A DNA stretch of 64,000 nt from the NCBI RefSeq assembly GCF_958979055.1, contig NC_084896.1, forward strand, positions 992,001 to 1,056,000, given 5' to 3'. The notes beneath the pieces were generated by a model that saw only the letters and a program-made list of their open reading frames with translations, did not search any database and was not told the DNA's origin. Below, in pieces: positions 22,814-36,045 of the stretch (its first letter is position 1; each line of letters begins with the position of its first letter). The position numbers and the translations under genes are program-made. This DNA is from Alnus glutinosa (Eukaryota > Streptophyta > Magnoliopsida > Fagales > Betulaceae).

Positions 22814-25800
22814 TTCTTGAAATGGAAAGAAAGGGAACTCGTCGAGCCAAGTGGATATTTTACCTCTAGCCGCTGTAATTACGTACAGCAGAGATGGTGA
22901 GTGGTTGTATTGACTTTAAAGCCATCACCCACCAAATGGAAATGGCAAATCAAGAAAATGTTGTTGGCCCATGCCCCATGTGATGAAAATATTTCAAAGC
23001 GTTAGATGATGTTTTTATTTTATTTTATTTTATTTTACATATTCGGTACCTTTCATGCACCGAAACATCTGATGTAGTTGTACAACGTGCTTAAACTCTT
23101 GAGCTGAGAACTCAAGCATTTTTTTTTTCTTGACATCGAAAAATGCTACTAGAGAAATACCATTAAGTTGTCTAACAGATTGGAGTGAGACTTTCTTGCC
23201 TGAGTATGGAGCCCACTCGAAAGATGCAGAAACTCCCATACTTGAATAGGTAGCCCTCTTGCAAGGGGTGGGGGCAGCGCGGGGCGGGACGGTTTTCCGC
23301 CCTTTTGTCCTCCTCCCTGCAGCCCTGTGGGTTGCTTGTTTTGAACCTGTGAACTGCAATTTTTATGAGAAAACCGTGAGGTATGGGTACATTGCAGGGC
23401 GGGGGTACGGGTTTGACGAGACGGGTCGGGTTGGGTCCTTCTAAGTGGCATTTATGTAATATAACCAGAAAAAAGGAGGATCATATCGGAGTGAAAAAAA
23501 TCTAAAAAGTCTGAAGTAATTTAACTAAAAAAAGAGAAAATTGAAAACCTGAAATGGAATCAATAAATTCTCCATTGATGAGCAGCTTGGTGAACTTAAT
23601 CGTCGGGATCTTCACAAAAGAGTCCAAGCCATCATTGCAACCGCTTCCCATCTGATCTCTCTAAATATTTTTCTCGCAGAGTCCAAAATAGTTGCAATTA
23701 GAGCTCCTCCTCCAACTGCAAGGGGAGGCTATGATTCGTGAAGACTCAAAGAGACTAGAGAGCTTAGACAAATGAAGGGAAGACTCATAAGAGGAACGGC
23801 TGCGACGCTAGGGTTAAAGGCGGTAGTTTTTTTTTTTTTTTTTTTTACTTCTTTCTTTACGCGAGGCCGGATGGGGCGGATCCCGGCGGATTCCTTATTT
23901 TTGGATTCGCATTCGCATAAAAACTAGAAAATCGGTGTTTCACGAGGTGGGTCATTGCAAGGCCTGCTGGTTAGATCAGTTTCTGCAGGTTCTGCACACC
24001 CTTACCTCTCGCAACTCTTCTGAAAGTTCCCCTGCCCAAAGAGATCTGTATCCAAATTTAACAAGCTTCATTATAACTTTATGTTAAATCACCACTTGTT
24101 CTAAAAGTTTAGGCTTATAAGAAGAGACAAAATTAATCATTTAAGTAATACTTTAACACTCTCCCTTCATGTATGGGCTCAAACACTATTTTAGTAGGTG
24201 AAGCGCCCAACACGTGGAATATTTAATTAAAATGAGAGTTGAATTGTTGAGTCATAGTTCGAACTCATGACTATTTGCTTTAATACCATAAAATAAAACA
24301 TAAGGCTATAGAACTTAAAGGAAAATAATGGAATAATAAAATAGAGTCAAAGAATTTTATATGGTTCGGTTTTTAACATACGTTCATAGATTAAAGCCCT
24401 ACAACTACATTTTGCTATTATTCAACTTATGCTTTTACAATACAAAATACTCATATTTATAGGATAATTGAGGTAAATAAGTGTGGTAATCAAATACGAT
24501 TATAGGAGATTACAATTAAATATTTGAAAGCAAATCCCAAAATAAAATATACTCTAACATTCCCATCAAACTCTGACTCGTTGCCATCTCCTTCGACCTC
24601 CGCCATCTGCCCACGCCGCCGCATCTTCTGTTCACCGTGCCTTGCCGATCAATCTTTGCACTACCTCCTTGCCATGTGTATATTCATAAAAACACAAAAA
24701 AGAAGTAGCAGCTCAAACTCTAAAGAGAGTACAAGTGACCGCATTCGCGAAGAAAAAAAAAAGAAAAAAAAAAAGAAAAAGAAAAAGGTGAAGTTGCCCA
24801 TATTTTTTGTTTGGCTATTTGGTTGGCCAAGTTAATAATCTATTGTTAACTATGCTGTTGACCCATGCCCATCTTTAGACCTTTGTGGCATGGTTTGAAG
24901 ACACGTGCCTACTTAAGGAAGGCCCATCTTTGATCATGGTTGCCGACTGCCGCTAGTCACAATCGTTCGCCGCCACCAATTCCAGTAAGTTTTCTTTCAG
25001 AATCTTCCGCATTGAGTTTGAAAGGAGATGTTATAGTATGTTGTAGGTTTGATTTCAGAGATTTAATAATAAAATATGATTAATTTGATGATTACCATAC
25101 TTATCTATTTCAATTCTTCTATAAATATGAGCATTTCGTATTGTAAGATTAAAATGTAGCATTAAGACTTTAATTTGTAAACATAAGTCATAAATCGAAC
25201 ACGAGCAGCTCTTGTTATTGCGCCAGCAACTCAACATGTTTAGTGCTTGAACCGCCTCTAAAGTCCTTGAATGTGCCAAGTCCAGACACATTTTATTGCA
25301 AAATATGCAGCTTCTCACTTAGAGTTTGGAAGCATTCACAAAACTCTCATTTCCTTTCATCTATAAGAATCAAAAGCAGCGAAGACCCTCAAATATAATT
25401 ATTTATCTCTATTTTATATTATTCCACTATTTTCTTTCTAAGTTTCATATCCTTATGTTTTCTTATTTATTTTTTTCACCTGACTTGCTTGTCACTCTTG
25501 AAAGCGTAATGGAAGAGAAATATCATTGATATTGACAACCTTCACTGCCAATATTATGATAGTGACAAGTGTCGGACATATATAGTTAATAAATTAAATT
25601 CAGGAGACAGGTGGTTGTAAAAATGTCAGAGATTAATCAGGCTTCCATTGATGAGAATGGTCCTTAAAGAATACTTGAAAGGCATTCGTTAACAAGCATT
25701 GGCATTCGTTAACAACATTTTAAAGTGGTTTTATTTTTTACTTTTTATTATGTAGTAGTGAAATTTATTATTGAATTTTAGACGACTTAATCTGTATTAC

Positions 25801-26485
25801 TATATATGTTCCTATCATATTAAAAATTAAACACTTGAAAATATATGTAATATTTTTTATTGAGTATTGAGAAAAGAATAAAAAAAATTAAAATACACTG
25901 CATTACTCGGTTTTATGTCTCACAAAATGCAGGTCCCAAAAGTAATTGCAAATTGTGTTCTAGAAAAAATAACTCCGTTTGTTAATTGGTTTTGTCAATA
26001 ATAATAATAAAAATTAATGCTTGGTTGACATTGTCATGCATATCAGCATTGAAAAATAATTATGGAAGAAAAATGAGATATCTAACATTTATTATAAATT
26101 GATATGATAGTACATATATAATTTGTTAAATGATTAAAATTATATAGTTGACAAGTCAGGTATTAACTAATTAAATTGACAACTCGGATTTTTTGTTTGA
26201 TAATTTCTTCAATTATAGATTTAGTTCGTAAAGAATTTGTAGTAAAAGTAAAAATTGTAACACTCCTAAGAGAACACTCCTTTTTTGAAAAATAATGTTG
26301 TTGGGGGCACAACAAATTTCCTTAAAACTTATGTGACAGACCATAATTGGTGAAATGGTTAAGCAAAAAATATGACTTGTCAATTTAATTAGTTTAGGGT
26401 TGACTTGTCGACCATACACTTTTAATTATTTTACCAATTATAAACTATCAAATCAATTTGTCAAAAAATCGTAATAAAAATTATA
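22814..26485. other. Intergenic, possible retroelement debris
   Basis: Between 23030 and 23450 the minus strand is open for about 100 codons in two frames with a KRATYSSMGVSASFEWAP-like segment; I do not recognise the family. The segment 24120-24560 has the layout of a decayed LTR and primer-binding region (a CCCAACACGTG motif, then TTTAATACCAT resembling the complement of an initiator-Met tRNA site), too degraded to classify. A-rich runs lie near 24750-24785. No intact gene. Confidence 0.4.
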
Positions 26486-26975
26486 GGGAAAAGTATACGT
26501 ACTCCATTCAAACTACCATTCCATTATCAATGTGCTTTCTAAATTACCAATTGCGTCAATGTCTTCTTCTCTTAAACTACCTAAATTGTCAATATACCCC
26601 TTATAGCCAACAAAAATACAAAAATAACCCTTAAAAAGTTTCAATAAGACAAATATATCATTATAAATTCAAAAAAAAAAAAAAAAGTAGAGAAAAATGA
26701 AAATCCAAGGGTGTGACTCAAACTGAAAATTATATAAAACAACATCTAAAAAAAAATGAAAAAAATTGAAAATCCTGGGTTTTTATTTTTTTCCAAATAA
26801 TTTTTAATTTTTTTGTTTGTTATGTTTTTATATAATTTTATAAAGGGTATATTTGTCATTTTAGAGTACATTGACATTGTTTGGTAGTTTAGAAGGAAAA
26901 TTGACACAATTGGTAATTTAGAGGATACATTGACAAATGTATGATAATTTAAGGGGTATGACTAATTTCTTTTCA
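26486..26975. mobile_element. Foldback MITE-like element, about 490 bp
   Basis: The two ends are imperfect inverted repeats with shared blocks GTCAAT, CTAAATTACCAATTG and TACCCCTTA placed symmetrically over about 110 bp. The interior is A/T-rich and non-coding. The flanks do not show a clean duplication, so the ends are approximate. Confidence 0.5.
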
Positions 26976-28440
26976 AAACTTTATTATTCCAAACATTTTT
27001 CTCTCTCATGATGTCAATAAAGAATGCAAGGTAGCGGCCCTTGATTGGGCCTTGCTTTTCATCATGGTGAATGAACATATTTAAGGGACTTATGCATTGC
27101 ACCTACAATTAAGCAAATCTTAAAATTATTGCATTATGGAACCTAATTGTTTTCAATTAAAGAGATATTGCAAATTCAACTATTAAATGAATGAATAATG
27201 ATTCCCCCCTTACTCTTTTAATTTTGTGTACAGGTGATGGACATAAATGTTATCTTCATAAATTCAGATCTGCAAACAATTCCCATGTAATCCACTATTA
27301 AGCTTGTTTACTTGTAAAGATATTTGATAAATTCATTGGGTCTTGATCCTCGAAAAAATAAATAAAAAATTACCATCATCCTTTTACATTGTTCGGGTAT
27401 GGCTTGAGTTCTATTTCAATTAGAATTGAACTTGTTGAAATTGAGATACGTCTTTTAATAAGATATAAGGAACACGTGTAGTAATTTGAACGAGTTTAGT
27501 TTAATGGGTCAAATTCCAATTATAATGGGTCAGTTTCATCCGTATATTTGTATGGTATACGATGATTTTACATAACAGTAGATGTGGTGAAATTATCTTG
27601 TAATTTTGAATTTGATCCTTATAGTGTGTTTATCCAAAACACATAAAAAAAAAAGACTAACTGGATGAAGATTTTAAAATAAAGAAGATTTATATTGAAC
27701 TATTTTTGTAAGTTAAAGAGATAAATATTTTTATTTCTAAAAATTATATATATATTTTTTAAGCACATTATTATCACATTAATTTTAAAAGATAAAATAA
27801 TAGCAGGTCAACATAAAGGTAGCAAAAGCTACCATTTCATATTATACCTTTTATAGGGGTCTTAAGAAAAGGGGTTTGACTTAAAAAAAAAAAAGAAAAA
27901 AAAGGAAAAAAAAAAAAAAAAGAAGAAGAAAATTAGAAAAGGGGTTTGGCTAGTGAAAAGAAAAACTTTTTGGAAAAAACAAAAGAAGAAAAAGAAAAAA
28001 AGAAAGAAAGAAAAAACCTTCATAAATTAATAGTACTATATAGTGAGCAATACTAGCTGTAGTTTTGGACTGAGTATAGCTGGATTAGGCGGGATAAGCG
28101 GAGGTCAAACCCCTGTTGGGACACACCCGGCGCCGGACCTGGTTCAGTGTCAGACACTAATCAGAGTCCTTCCCAACCACCGAGCCACCGGTGCAGTCCC
28201 TGACTCACCCCTGTTTCGCGCCTGTGGCTCACATAATTTTTGCAGCTCAGGCCACTCTTTGCCTTTTATGGAGTCATAAATTGCCAAGCATGAAGCAGCA
28301 ATAAGCTAAGCTAAGCTGTGTTGTAGATTAGAGCGAGAGCGTGATAGTTCAAAGCTGTTCTTGGATCTTGACCACGCTTTTATTTTTTTAAAAAACTCTC
28401 TAAATTATTATTATTATTTTAATAATTAATAATTAATTAA
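26976..28440. other. Intergenic and upstream region of the LRR kinase gene
   Basis: A-rich runs lie at 27881-27931. A more GC-rich block at 28040-28270 is open on the plus strand (28043-28279) but has no recognisable protein similarity. It may be distal promoter or a degraded insertion. Confidence 0.4.
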
Positions 28441-28502
28441 TAATTTTTTTTTTTTTTTTTTTTTCCCATTTTTTAAAAGATTTATCTCTCTCTCTGTTCT
28501 CT

Positions 28503-28503
28503 C

Positions 28504-28537
<34 letters not shown>
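28503..28537. repeat. C run followed by (CT)n
   Basis: Twelve C residues run into about eleven CT units in the leader or core promoter region of the downstream LRR kinase gene. CT-rich tracts near the transcription start are common in plant genes. Confidence 0.85.
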
Positions 28538-28933
28538 TATTCTTCTCTCTTTTGTCAACTGGAGAAACTGTAGGATTCATAGAGTAGGTAGAGTGAGAAA
28601 GAGACAGAAAGAGAGACACTCGCAGAAAGAAATAAAGAGAGAGAGGGGAAAATGGGAGAAGAAGCTAGAGGAGAAAAGTGAAACAGATTTGTCACCATTC
28701 AGAAACAGTGTTTCAAGAGCGGAAGTTTGAGGTAAGAGTTTTTGGTTTGCTCTTTTTGAGAGAGAGGGAGAGAAAAATGCATTTTGGTGTATTGGGTTTC
28801 TCAGATTGTGATTCTTTGAGTCAAAGATACATACACTTGTTATACATACATATGTGAAACAAAGAGAGAGACAGAGACAGAGAGAGAGAGATATACGGGC
28901 ATGTTTGGATCTTTGGGTTAGTGCTCATAAGCC

Positions 28934-31900
28934 ATGGGGGATCGGCAAAGCATAGTATTGTTTGGGTTCTTGTTATTGTTGCTGTTCGAGTCCACATTAG
29001 AACAGTCGGAGCCACTGAGTTGGCGCACTGACCGAGTTGCTCTGCTCGAACTCAGATCGTCACTAGGGTTGAGAAGCAGGGACTGGCCTCGAAAGGTCGA
29101 CCCTTGCTCACGCTGGAACGGTGTGAGATGCCTGAATGGTAGAGTCATTGGGTTGAACATTTCTGGGTTTCAAAGAACCAGAATTGGCAGGCAAAACCCT
29201 CAGTTCGCTGTCAATGCTTTGGCCAATTTGACGCTTTTGTCGTGGTTTAATGCTTCGAATTTCTTGCTTCCCGGCTCGATTCCCGACTGGTTCGGGTTTC
29301 GAATGGGTGCCCTCCAAGTACTTGATCTTCGGTCTTGTTCTGTCGAGGGTGCTCTCCCTTCGAGTCTTGGAAATTTGACCAATTTAACTAGTATGTACCT
29401 ATCTCATAATAACCTCACTGGGCAAATTCCTGTTAGCTTGGGTCAATTGTTGAGCCTTTCGGTTCTTGATCTTTCGAGGAATTCGCTTAATGGATTGATT
29501 CCCTTGTCGTTTATGTCGCTTGGAAATCTTTCAATTCTTGATATGTCTTCAAATAACTTATCGGGGTCGATTCCCCCAGGCATTGGTACCCTAGTGAAGC
29601 TTCAATATTTGAACCTTTCGAGCAATAATTTGTCGTCTCCCATACCTGCTCAACTCGGGGACCTTAGTAGCTTGGTTGACCTTGATCTCAGCTTCAATAC
29701 TTTGTCTGGGTCGTTGCTTGGCGATTTGAGAGGGTTGACGAATTTGCGGAATATGATAATTGGGGACAATTTGCTTGGTGGGTCGTTGCCGGATGATTTT
29801 TTTGCTACTCTGACGCAGTTGCAGTCCATAGTTCTGAGACACAATCATTTTACTGGTGTTCTCCCTGGTGGATTGTGGTCATTGCCTGAATTGCGTTTAC
29901 TTAATGTATCTGGCAATAATTTCTCTGGCATGCTGCACAATTCGAGTTCGAACACGAATGCCATTGCTGCAGTACTTGATATTTCTCAAAATATGTTCTA
30001 TGGAGGTCTCACGCCTTTGCTTAGAAGATTCGGTTTCATTGATCTGTCTGGAAATTTCTTTGAAGGCAGTGTTCCGGACTATGTGCCTATTAATGCGTCA
30101 CTTGACAGCAATTGCCTTCAAAATGTGTCCAGTCAAAGGAATCTGACAGAGTGCTCGACATTCTATGCACAGAGGGGTCTGACTTTTGATAATTTTGGAA
30201 ATTCCACACAACCTCCTGCGGCGGGAAATCCTGGGAAGAGCAATAGAAAGACAATCATATTGGCCGCAGTTTTGGGGGGAATTGGTTTTGTGCTTTTAGT
30301 TGTGTTGTTGGTACTGCTGCTGTTATGCACCCGCAAGAGGGGTGCTACAAATCAAAGAGGGGTTGGTGTGGGGCCAGTTCCTGCCGAGGGCGGTGCACCA
30401 CCTCCTGGATTAGTGATTAACTTTTCCAGTCTGGGAGACGCATTTACATATCAGCAACTGCTTCAAGCCACGGGTGACTTTAGCGAAACAAACCTCATAA
30501 AAAATGGCCACTCGGGGAATCTGTTCCGGGGTGTCTTGGAGAATGGGATCACTGTGGTCATCAAAAGGATTGATTTGCGGGTAATTACAAAGGAAACATA
30601 CCTTCTTGAATTGGATTTCTTTAGTAAGCCATCGCATACACGATTGGTCCCCTTCTTGGGACACTGCCTAGAGAATGAACACGAGAAGTTCCTTGTTTAC
30701 AAGTTTATGCCAAATGGGGACTTGTCAAATTCCTTGTACAGGAAAAACAATTCAGAGGAAGATGGTTTACAGTCTTTGGATTGGATAACAAGACTGAAAA
30801 TTGCAATAGGAGCGGCGGAGGGTCTATGTTATCTGCATCATGAGTGTACTCCTCCCCTTGTGCACAGGTATTTCTAGACTCATTTCTTGTTATGTTTCTT
30901 TCTTTCCCTTCTGTTATTCTCTTGTTTTTGTCCTTCCTGTTATTGATGTAAGTCAGTTGTTCTGGTGAAATTTTGGACGTATCTAAAGCCACTCCACCTT
31001 CATTTGTATAACTAATACTTCATTATTGCCAATTCACCAAATTAACTTTAAGTTCTGACATCAGAATATTATATTTATGTCCGTATGTAAATCTCAAGTA
31101 AATTTAACATACCTCTTACATTTTGTTGAAGGCTTGTGTCAATCTAGTGGCATGCTCATTAATGAATGTATCCCAAATATGAATATAAAACTGATGGTGG
31201 CTTGAGCATGACTTCATGATAGGTTTATATTCTTAAGAAGCTTTGGGAGTTCAACCATGGCATATGTTAATTGCTGCCCAGAGAGAGCTTACTATATGCT
31301 GCAAGATACTAGTTATATGAGTGTCAGTGAAAGTTGAAAGATGGGCAAACCAATAGTGGCTGTGAAGTAGAAGCAAATCTGATGGATTGAGATATTCAAC
31401 AGAAAATTATGGTTGTTCTAGTTACTTATAATTCTAATTATATAACTGGTGAGCTTCAATAATTTTCTAGGAATTACTTACCAAAAAAAAAAAATAATTT
31501 TCTAGGAATTGTAAGAGGTGAGTATAATATCCTTGAGACAGGAAGTCAGATGTTGTGAATGTGACTAACTTAACTGCAGACTGGATATTCAACAAAATCA
31601 GAATCAGATTACAGTTGTGGCAGATTATGAACGAAATTTTAAAAATAAAATATGGACTGGAAGAGAATAAATGGAGGAAGCTAGTTTCTCCTTTTATTGA
31701 TATACTTTATCAAGAAATTCTGGGTCACACACAAGCAAGATGGGAAAGTACAAAGCTGTTAATTGCGTCTGTCTTGTTCAGCAGACACTTATCTAGTAGA
31801 CTCAAAATATTTTAAACTCGCTCATCTTGTTATCTTGCAATCTTGCCTTGCCAACTTGAAAGATTTGGTTAATGCTACAGCTGATGAATTAGGTGTGATG

Positions 31901-34761
31901 TTTGGGAATAACTGAGATTGTCAAGAAAAACAGAAGTGTTTGATGATTCCTATTCGAGAGAAGCATTGTTGAGCAACTTAGATAGGAAGCTTGGGAAAGT
32001 CAATTCATATAGAGAAAAAAGTTGGAAATGTAACAAGATCCATGTTTCATTGCTTAGGCATACTTAGTTTATAATTACTGACTTTTGTATGTATTGTTTA
32101 TGTGATGCAAAATCTACTCTGAGAAGTGCTACATTTACCAATTTTTTCCCCCAAAAGTTCATTCCCAAATGATGTGTCAATCATGGATGAGATTTACTAT
32201 TTTGGAAAATGTGTCACCATCTCATAGGATAGTGACACATCATTTGGGAACCACTTTTGTGAAAAAAAAAATTGGGAAGTAAAGCATTTTCCAAGAAGTT
32301 AACAATAGATGAATTTTCCCTAGTTTTACAGTAGGATAGTCTGTGCCTAGTGGTGCAAGTAGTGACATGGCTTTCTTTTGGTTGTTGAAGAGATGTTCAA
32401 GCAAGCAGTATACTGCTTGATGATAAATTTGAAGTGCGGCTAGGGAGCTTGAGCGAGGTCTGTGCTCAAGAAGGGGATACTCATCAAAACAGAATTTCCA
32501 GATTGCTGCGGTTGCCACAGTAAGTATTCTATTGATAGTTCAATAACTTGATAGTTGATTCATTTTCAGAACTTGGTTACACCTGGATGAACATTTTTTG
32601 ACAAGTACACCTGGATGAACATTATACTGGATGTGCTCAAATCTGCACCTCCTCCCACTGTATGAATAAAGTGGAGAGGGTGTGGCTGTGGTCTAAAAAT
32701 CCCTCTGGGTATATGTGCAGCTTATATTTGAAAGAGAAAAAAAAAACATTATATTGAATTTAATATTAGTTTGAATTTCACTCACTTGTTAAGTTTCTAA
32801 TTATGTTTGACTTTCTCATTCTATTGGCCTCTAATAGGGAATCTGCCTGTAGTTAGTCTTTCCATCCATTATGTGTTGCTTCTTATTGACTTGCTTCCCA
32901 AATGTCGCTTTCAAGAGTGTTGTCTTATTTGTGATATTTGATCGTGCCTCATGAGCCTTCTTTCTTCACATATTTTCTTGATGAAGGGTTAATGTTTCAA
33001 ATGGGGTGTCAATGATGTGTTGCAGAAAAGCCGTGACATGCCTGCTAATGAAATGTATAACTAATTGGCGTTAGCTAAACCTCGAGCAAGACTAGCATTA
33101 TTGTTATGCTTTTGGAATTAACAATAATTACCAAATAAATTAACTAGTACGTGTTGTTGTTGTTGGCCTTTTCTTTTTCAAGGATAAATGCTGTATTGCA
33201 TGTTTTAGTGTAACAAATCACCCCCCTCTCTTCTTTTAACTTTTATGAACGTTTTATTTGACTTTTATGAAGATTTTATGATTGATGATGCTTATATGAC
33301 ATTGTCATAATATTTTTCTCTTTTTTATGTGCAGGTCATCATCTGAACAGGGCACTTCTGGTAAGTATATGTTTCGTTATAAAACTTCTTATTGCTTTTC
33401 CAAATCAATTTTGTTCCATAGATGCTTGTTTATTTATTTAATTATTATTATTATTATTTCCGGATCTATTTTGAGTAGAAATAGCCATTTGCTTATCTCT
33501 TGAATTTGTTTAGCCTTTTATCCAGCTTATGGCTATTTAGCAACCTGTACCATTCAAGCTTTACACTTGCATAGCATAAGTCCTACTCCTTATATATGAG
33601 ATGATCCTTATTGTCTTTCTCTAAGGGAGATAACCCATGCCCGTGGTAGTCAAAGTTTATCATTCCTGATCATTTCGTAAGTAGTATATCTGTGACAGCA
33701 TTGGAAGTAAGAGCTTGGATGTCCTTTGGCATTTTGGTGGATTTAAAGAGGGAAAACCTGTCTCGTGATCAAGCGGTAGTTGGTTGTCAAAATGTTTAGG
33801 GTTGGGTGGTCAATAACTCAATGCTTGTCTTTTTTGTTTGATTGATGCTGTCGGATTTTTTAAATCGAATGAAGTGATGCTGAATCCTAATTGATTCACG
33901 TTGAGTCAATTTTATGACATTTGCTAGCACCAGATAACTTCTTAGCTCATACATTCTTTAATTGTTAGTTTCTGAAGAATGTTATAGTTTCACTGACCTG
34001 TTCTGGCCAGACAAATAGAAAGTAGAAATGCTTAAAAGCTTAAAATTACTTACATTTTATGGAGGGGTGTATAATATATAATTTAAAACTTTTCCTGAAT
34101 TTGAATTCCATTACTGAAATTGCTTTTTTTCAAATGACCAGGTTCACTGACAACAGTATGTTCCTATGACGTTTACTGCTTTGGTAAAGTTTTACTCGAG
34201 CTTGTAACCGGTAAACTTGGTATCAGCGCCTCTAGTGATGCCCAAGTTAAGGAATGGCTAGAACATACACTACCATACATTAGTATATACGACAAGGAAC
34301 TTGTGACAAAAATTGTGGATCCCTCTCTGATCATAGATGAGGATTTATTAGAGGAAGTGTGGGCCATGGCCGTTGTCGCCAGGTCTTGCCTCAATCCAAA
34401 GCCTTCAAGGCGTCCCCTCATGAGATACATCCTCAAGGCTTTGGAGAATCCTTTGAAGGTTGTCCGGGATGAAAATTCTGGGTCTGCAAGGCTTAGAACC
34501 ACCTCTTCTAGAGGGTCTTGGAATGCTGCTCTGTTTGGTAGCTGGCGCCATAGCTCATCTGAAGTAACAATTATTCCAGCAGCCTCCACTTATAGAGCAG
34601 AAGGAGCAAGTAGTTTAAAACAGTCGGGAACCACAGGCTCACAAGCAAGTGGCCAAAATGGTGGGGGTGATCATTCATCCTCCTCACGCAGACGGCATTC
34701 AAAAGAGATATTCCCTGAACCATCTGGTGTTCAAGATATAGAAAGAACTGATCAAAACTAG
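28934..34761 (+). CDS. LRR receptor-like protein, probable pseudokinase
   Basis: Four exons (28934-30867, 32391-32519, 33335-33360, 34142-34761) with GT-AG junctions give 902 residues, close to the Arabidopsis homologues At2g16250 and At4g39270. Order: signal peptide (1-24), LRR N-cap with a WNGVRC motif, about ten LRRs (95-385), one membrane helix (about 440-465), then a kinase-like domain from about residue 505 and a Ser-rich tail. It should sit in the plasma membrane. The ATP lysine is kept (VVIK, K544) and so is HRD (644-646). However, the catalytic-loop Asn is Ser651, the DFG motif reads SLS at 664-666, and the glycine loop is degenerate (NGHSGNLF). Catalysis is therefore doubtful, and a scaffold or co-receptor role is an inference. 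A donor-like GTAAGAG at 28732 suggests a leader intron. Intron 1 (1.5 kb) contains a MITE and a retrotransposition scar. Confidence 0.92.
31458..31510 (+). repeat. 18-bp direct repeat flanking a 17-bp A-tailed insert
   Basis: The 18-base sequence AATAATTTTCTAGGAATT occurs at 31458-31475 and again, perfectly, at 31493-31510. Between them is ACTTACC followed by an A run. This is the footprint of an extremely 5'-truncated LINE or SINE insertion in intron 1 of the LRR kinase gene. Confidence 0.75.
32120..32292. mobile_element. Palindromic MITE in LRR kinase intron 1
   Basis: Arms with TCATTCCCAAATGATGTGTC on the left and the complementary GACACATCATTTGGGAA on the right form a strong palindrome. 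The outer ends GAGAAGTGCTACATTTACC and, inward from the right, GGAAAATGCTTTACTTCCC recall the GAGAAATGCT family seen elsewhere in the window. No duplication was found. It lies about 100 bp before exon 2. Confidence 0.65.
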
Positions 34762-35838
34762 CACAGAGGTTGAGTGTTCTTGATTCTTTGTCAATAATAC
34801 AGCAGGCTTCCCATTTGAGTGCTTGTTTGCCAGTACCCTGCATTCGCCCTTCTTGCTGTTGGAGCTAAAATGGGTTCAAGCCATTTTTTGAACATGAGTT
34901 CTTGCAGGGCATCAAAATTCCCTGAAAGGAAACTGAGATACCAAGGTTTCATGAAAATTGTCGTCTTCGGGATGGTGGATTTATTATGTGGATGGGTCAA
35001 GATATAAAGAATTTTCGGAAGAAGGGTTCAGGGCCTCAGGGGTGTCACTGATAAATAGGGTTCTTATTTGTTTGACAGCTCGTTCATGGTGGAACAAGCT
35101 ACCATTTTTAATTGTAATTGATTTTTTTTGTCTCTGGTCATCTTGTGGAATGTAAATTGTAATTGTCAAGGCTGCTTCATTCAAATCAGATTCTTATTTT
35201 GGTTCAGATAAAGGAGGACCAAGGGAAGAAAAAAAAAAGAGAGAGATTATACTCATTTTTATATTCTAACGGGTATTCTAATTGAATTAATATGTTTTAA
35301 TTTGGGGGAAATTGTTATCCCTGGAAGTTAATGGCTGCAGTAAAAACTAGCTAATCGCTTTTTCAGGTCCTCAGATTTGAAATAAAATTTCATTCTGCAT
35401 TCTTGGTTCTTACAACAAAACCCAACTTGGTTCTATCGAAAAGAAAGAGAGAGAGAGAGAGAGTAACGCAGGATGGACTTGAATACTTAGCGGACAAAGT
35501 ATGTGAGAATGACATTGCTTTGTTAATCATATTAAAAAATACATTAAAATGACATGTTTTTAAGACATCTCAGTTTAATTGACTAAAGTTGAAAGGAAAT
35601 TTTTTAACTCAATTTGGAGTAAAATTTTGTTTGAATCCTAAATCTTATTAACTCAAATTAAAAATGCATGTGAAAATTACATATTATATTAATTCTATTA
35701 AAAATGCATGAGAATTACACATTTTTAAAACACATGTCAATTTGATATAGACAGAGTTGGAGGAAATTTTTGTATGTATTGAATCCTATAATCTTCTTAA
35801 CTCAAGCCTGGAAAAATACAAAAAATGAGATTCAGAAA
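34762..35838. other. 3' region of the LRR kinase gene and intergenic
   Basis: The first 400 bases or so are probably 3' untranslated sequence. A (GA)n run lies at about 35446-35463. The open frames here are shadows or chance, and nothing else is supported. Confidence 0.5.
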
Positions 35839-35910
35839 AGGTCCCACCGAGACTTGAACTCGGGTTACTGGATTCAGAGTCCAATGTCCTGACCACTAGA
35901 CCATGGGACC
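35839..35910 (-). tRNA. tRNA-Gln (anticodon CUG)
   Basis: Minus-strand sequence of 72 bases. The acceptor stem GGTCCCA pairs with TGGGACC, with T as discriminator. A D-arm (GGTCTAGTGGTCAGGAC) matches the A box and the T-arm GAGTTCAAGTCTC the B box. The anticodon loop CTCTGAA between TTGGA and TCCAG places CTG. No intron. It is transcribed away from the mTERF gene, whose start codon is only 135 bp to its right. Confidence 0.95.
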
Positions 35911-36045
35911 TTGATGTTATCCTAAGAGACAGATTATTTCATAACGTTAGACTTCTTTGGCTCCAACGACAAGAGGAGCATTATCTTCCCAACTCGCGCC
36001 AGTGCCACTCCATTCTGTCTCTCAGTCCATTCCATTGCAAATAAC

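Noticed and set aside
24120..24560. Possible LTR and primer-binding region of a retrotransposon
   Set aside because: Motifs resemble such a region but no paired ends or target duplication were found, so it is listed only as possible debris.
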